64,000 nucleotides of DNA from Rhopalosiphum padi (Eukaryota; Arthropoda; Insecta; Hemiptera; Aphididae). Under the pieces are notes generated by a model that ran no database searches, was not told where the DNA came from, and saw nothing but the letters and a program-made list of their open reading frames with translations. Below, one piece after another: positions 61,318 to 64,000 of the stretch. The DNA is taken from contig NC_083598.1 of the NCBI RefSeq assembly GCF_020882245.1, positions 33,393,858 through 33,457,857 of the forward strand. The letters run 5' to 3'. Within the stretch, counting starts at the first letter, position 1. Every line of letters starts with the position of its first letter. The position numbers were made by a program, and so were the translations under genes.

Positions 61318-64000
61318 ATACGATTTAACTAATAATTATGTAAATTATTATGATACATCGACTCTCGATTTTTGTATCGATTTTTAAAATGATCGGTTTA
61401 TGCATTAACATGTGTTACCTACAACAAACTATTTTCAAACTACATAGTGGTCAATCATTTCATAGATAGATGCGTAATACGTGCGACAGGATTTCGATTG
61501 AGATCTCCGATTTTTGAGCGGAAACCATTATTTAACACATATAATAATAATACATGTACTGCATTCAGTGCTTATCTCACATGAGATTTTAGAGGTTCAC
61601 CCGCAATATATAAATATATACATAGGTAAGTATATATTATTGTCGACTGGGATTTTTGTAGAAATGGGTTAATACGGTTAGAGACTCCCGGGAATGGAAA
61701 AGACCGAAAACAGTTTTCTTATATGTGTACATATAATATAAGGTACGAGTATATATCTGATAAGTATCGAAAGGAAAATAATTTTTTTTCTCTGATTTAT
61801 GGTTTAGAATTGACCCAAACAAATTTACAGGTACCCACCGTGGTTGTAGCTGATATATAATATACGACATATACGTGTTTCGTCGCATTCGTTTTTATCA
61901 ATACAATTTAATATTTATGAAAATGTATTATTACGTTATTAACATTTTTTTGATTATTCTCGTATTCACTTAGCTACACTCAAAATAAAAAAAAAATGTA
62001 CTAGCGAGTAATGTTCTGCTCAACAGTGGTCACTGCAGTGATAGATGTATTGAATTTAAATTCAAAAGTATATTTTTGTAAACGAAAAACGATTTTGAGC
62101 GGCGACGGTATATCGGTTCAGGTCTGATTCGCTGTCACCTAATTAGCCGACATTTTTTATATAGATGTTTGATTTATACGAATAAGAAAAAACGTCTTTG
62201 TTGACATATTTTTGTTAATCATTTATATTTTTTTGTCAATAATTGAATATTTCAATATATTATTTTTTTTTTATTAACTTTTTTTATTAATGAAAAAATG
62301 AATTGGGGTGGAAGGGTTGACCTCTCTCAAATACACCCTTGCGATCGTTTTAAATTTTAGTTAGAGGTTGGGTAAAAATTTACACCTGTAGTAGGCATTG
62401 GGTTCTTACGATGTCAAGTACTGTGAAGATCAAGTATATCTTTTAATATTTAAAATATTTCATATTCAGTTACATATTATTATATTATATTGATTTGTTT
62501 TAAATTATATTTCATGTAAAAATTCTGTTTTTTTAATTAATCCTCTTGAGTATTATTTATTTTATATAATTATTTCATGTAAAAAACCAAACCAATAATT
62601 GTAATAATAACGATATTCGTATATGTTTATATGTCATATTTTAAATGAATTGAAATAAAATTGCAAAATATATTTTGTTATATTTTCTGGTCATATTCTG
62701 TGAAAAACATACACCGTAGTGCGTATACTAAAACTTGGAAGTCAATACTTGAATGCTAATAGGAATTTATATTTACTTGCGCAGTTACCTCTTTCTTTGT
62801 CTTCGGCAAAAAGTTGTCGAAGTATAAAGAATATTTGGTTGCAATGATTTATTTAGTCTTTGATATATAGCCTCGGGAAACTTTCAGATGCATTGCTTTG
62901 TCGATCTCATCAAAATTTTATAGTCATAAAGTTGTATTCTCGTCTGACTGACCACTCTCTCTCTACGCTAAGAACGATTTGTTTGATTAAATTTGAAGCT
63001 TTTGTTCACTAAATTCATCATACTTATTGTCAATTATACGCCGTACAAACTTCTAACTAACTGTAAACAATACCAAAAAAAAATATCAATAACTTTTTAA
63101 ACAATATTTATAGTTTATAACGTGTGCATAAAATAAAAGATGCATATTATATTATATATTAGGAATTAAAAAAAAATTACGATTATAGTTGATTATGGTC
63201 GAGTTAATGTGAGATAAATATAATTTTTTTGTCAGAAAAATAGGTTATTAAAAGCAATTATTTAAAAAGTCTATTGAAAAAAAGTATATAAAATATATTG
63301 AATTTTTTCATTGAATTAACCCTTTGAATTTGGTTTTGTGTATTATGATTTTCGCTAAAAGTTTTTGTAGTAACTTAAGAAAGGTCTTTGTAAATAGATA
63401 ATTTAATTTCAACCAAGCCGACAAGAATAAAAAGTATAACATATTATAATATGTACCAGGAATTGGATTACAAATTAATAGAAATCTTCAATTTTCCAGT
63501 AATATTATAGTAATATGTAGCTATTTGAAATATTCCATATTTAGCTGATAGTTATGTGTACTTATAATATAATCCTATGTATTAAAATAATACCTATATG
63601 TAAGTATGTTGTTTTATTCTATTTTTTCTCTTTTAATATTGTTTACAATTATTATCTATCTGTATAACAGAGAGCTTATGCACATATTGTGCACTCTTGC
63701 TATAATTATGTTCTGTAACTTGTATAATATACAATGGACAATGTTTATATTACCTAATTTTATAACTGCCGTCTGGTAATAAAACTAGTGTTTCCATTTC
63801 CTTGAGAATTTCTGTCGACGATCATTATCATTATTCTGTCGAGAGAAAATGTATATTGTTTTATCACCAATAGTTTAAGGTGCATAAAATATGTAGAATG
63901 ATATTAGCTGTTTGCCTGCTCGTGCAATTTTAAAGTTACATAATTTAATGTTCAACATGTTTTATTATTATTCTCCTGGTAACAATTCGAATATCATAAT

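Larger units (their letters stand above)
56780..64000. other. region upstream of the ADAMTS gene, no other gene recognised
   Basis: 56780 to about 57130 should hold the 5'UTR and promoter; it has a CpG-richer pocket (57025-57075) and a tgacgtga word near 56955. The rest is AT-rich with microsatellites and a hairpin at 60651-60754. Open frames at 61083-61319 and 61637-61888 have no recognisable features. Confidence -1.

Overview
This is a window of AT-rich eukaryotic (insect) nuclear DNA: long introns, GT-AG splicing, many microsatellites and small transposon relics, and no bacterial-type operons. The style (frequent TAGGTACCTAT-type words, Jockey-like LINE fragments, abundant MITEs, an ADAMTS gene of insect type) points to a hemipteran, most likely an aphid. 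That assignment is inference from pattern recognition, not from a search.

The one gene that can be reconstructed completely is on the minus strand. It is a 17-exon ADAMTS-type zinc metalloprotease with its start codon at 56779 and stop at 15356, about 41.4 kb of genomic span. All 16 introns are GT-AG, all junction phases agree, and the joined coding sequence is 2418 nt (805 residues plus stop). The domain order is signal peptide, propeptide, reprolysin-type catalytic domain with a complete HExxHxxGxxHD site and Met-turn, disintegrin-like segment, one thrombospondin type-1 repeat, a cysteine-rich region, and a short cysteine-free acidic C-terminal tail. It is a short ADAMTS: the usual spacer and C-terminal TSP1 array are absent, and I see no canonical furin site before the protease domain.

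Left flank (1-15355): mostly anonymous AT-rich DNA. It holds one well-bordered minus-strand exon candidate (5903-6060) that would encode the N-terminus of an unidentified, perhaps membrane-anchored, protein. It also holds a CpG- and G-rich stretch (about 7600-8600) and a 471-bp MITE (12967-13437).

The introns of the ADAMTS gene carry the mobile elements. Intron 9 has a decayed Jockey-like LINE (ORF1 and endonuclease remnants). Intron 7 has two related copies of a repeat family, one with terminal inverted repeats. Intron 2 has a 560-bp hAT-type MITE with a perfect 8-bp target duplication. Intron 1 has a 173-bp hAT-type MITE with a near-perfect 8-bp duplication, a 252-bp foldback MITE, and a 5'-truncated LINE 3' end with a perfect 15-bp target duplication. 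Right flank (56780-64000): the presumed promoter and upstream region, with a uORF that overlaps the ADAMTS start codon; I find no further gene there. I did not find tRNA, rRNA, CRISPR or viral structures.
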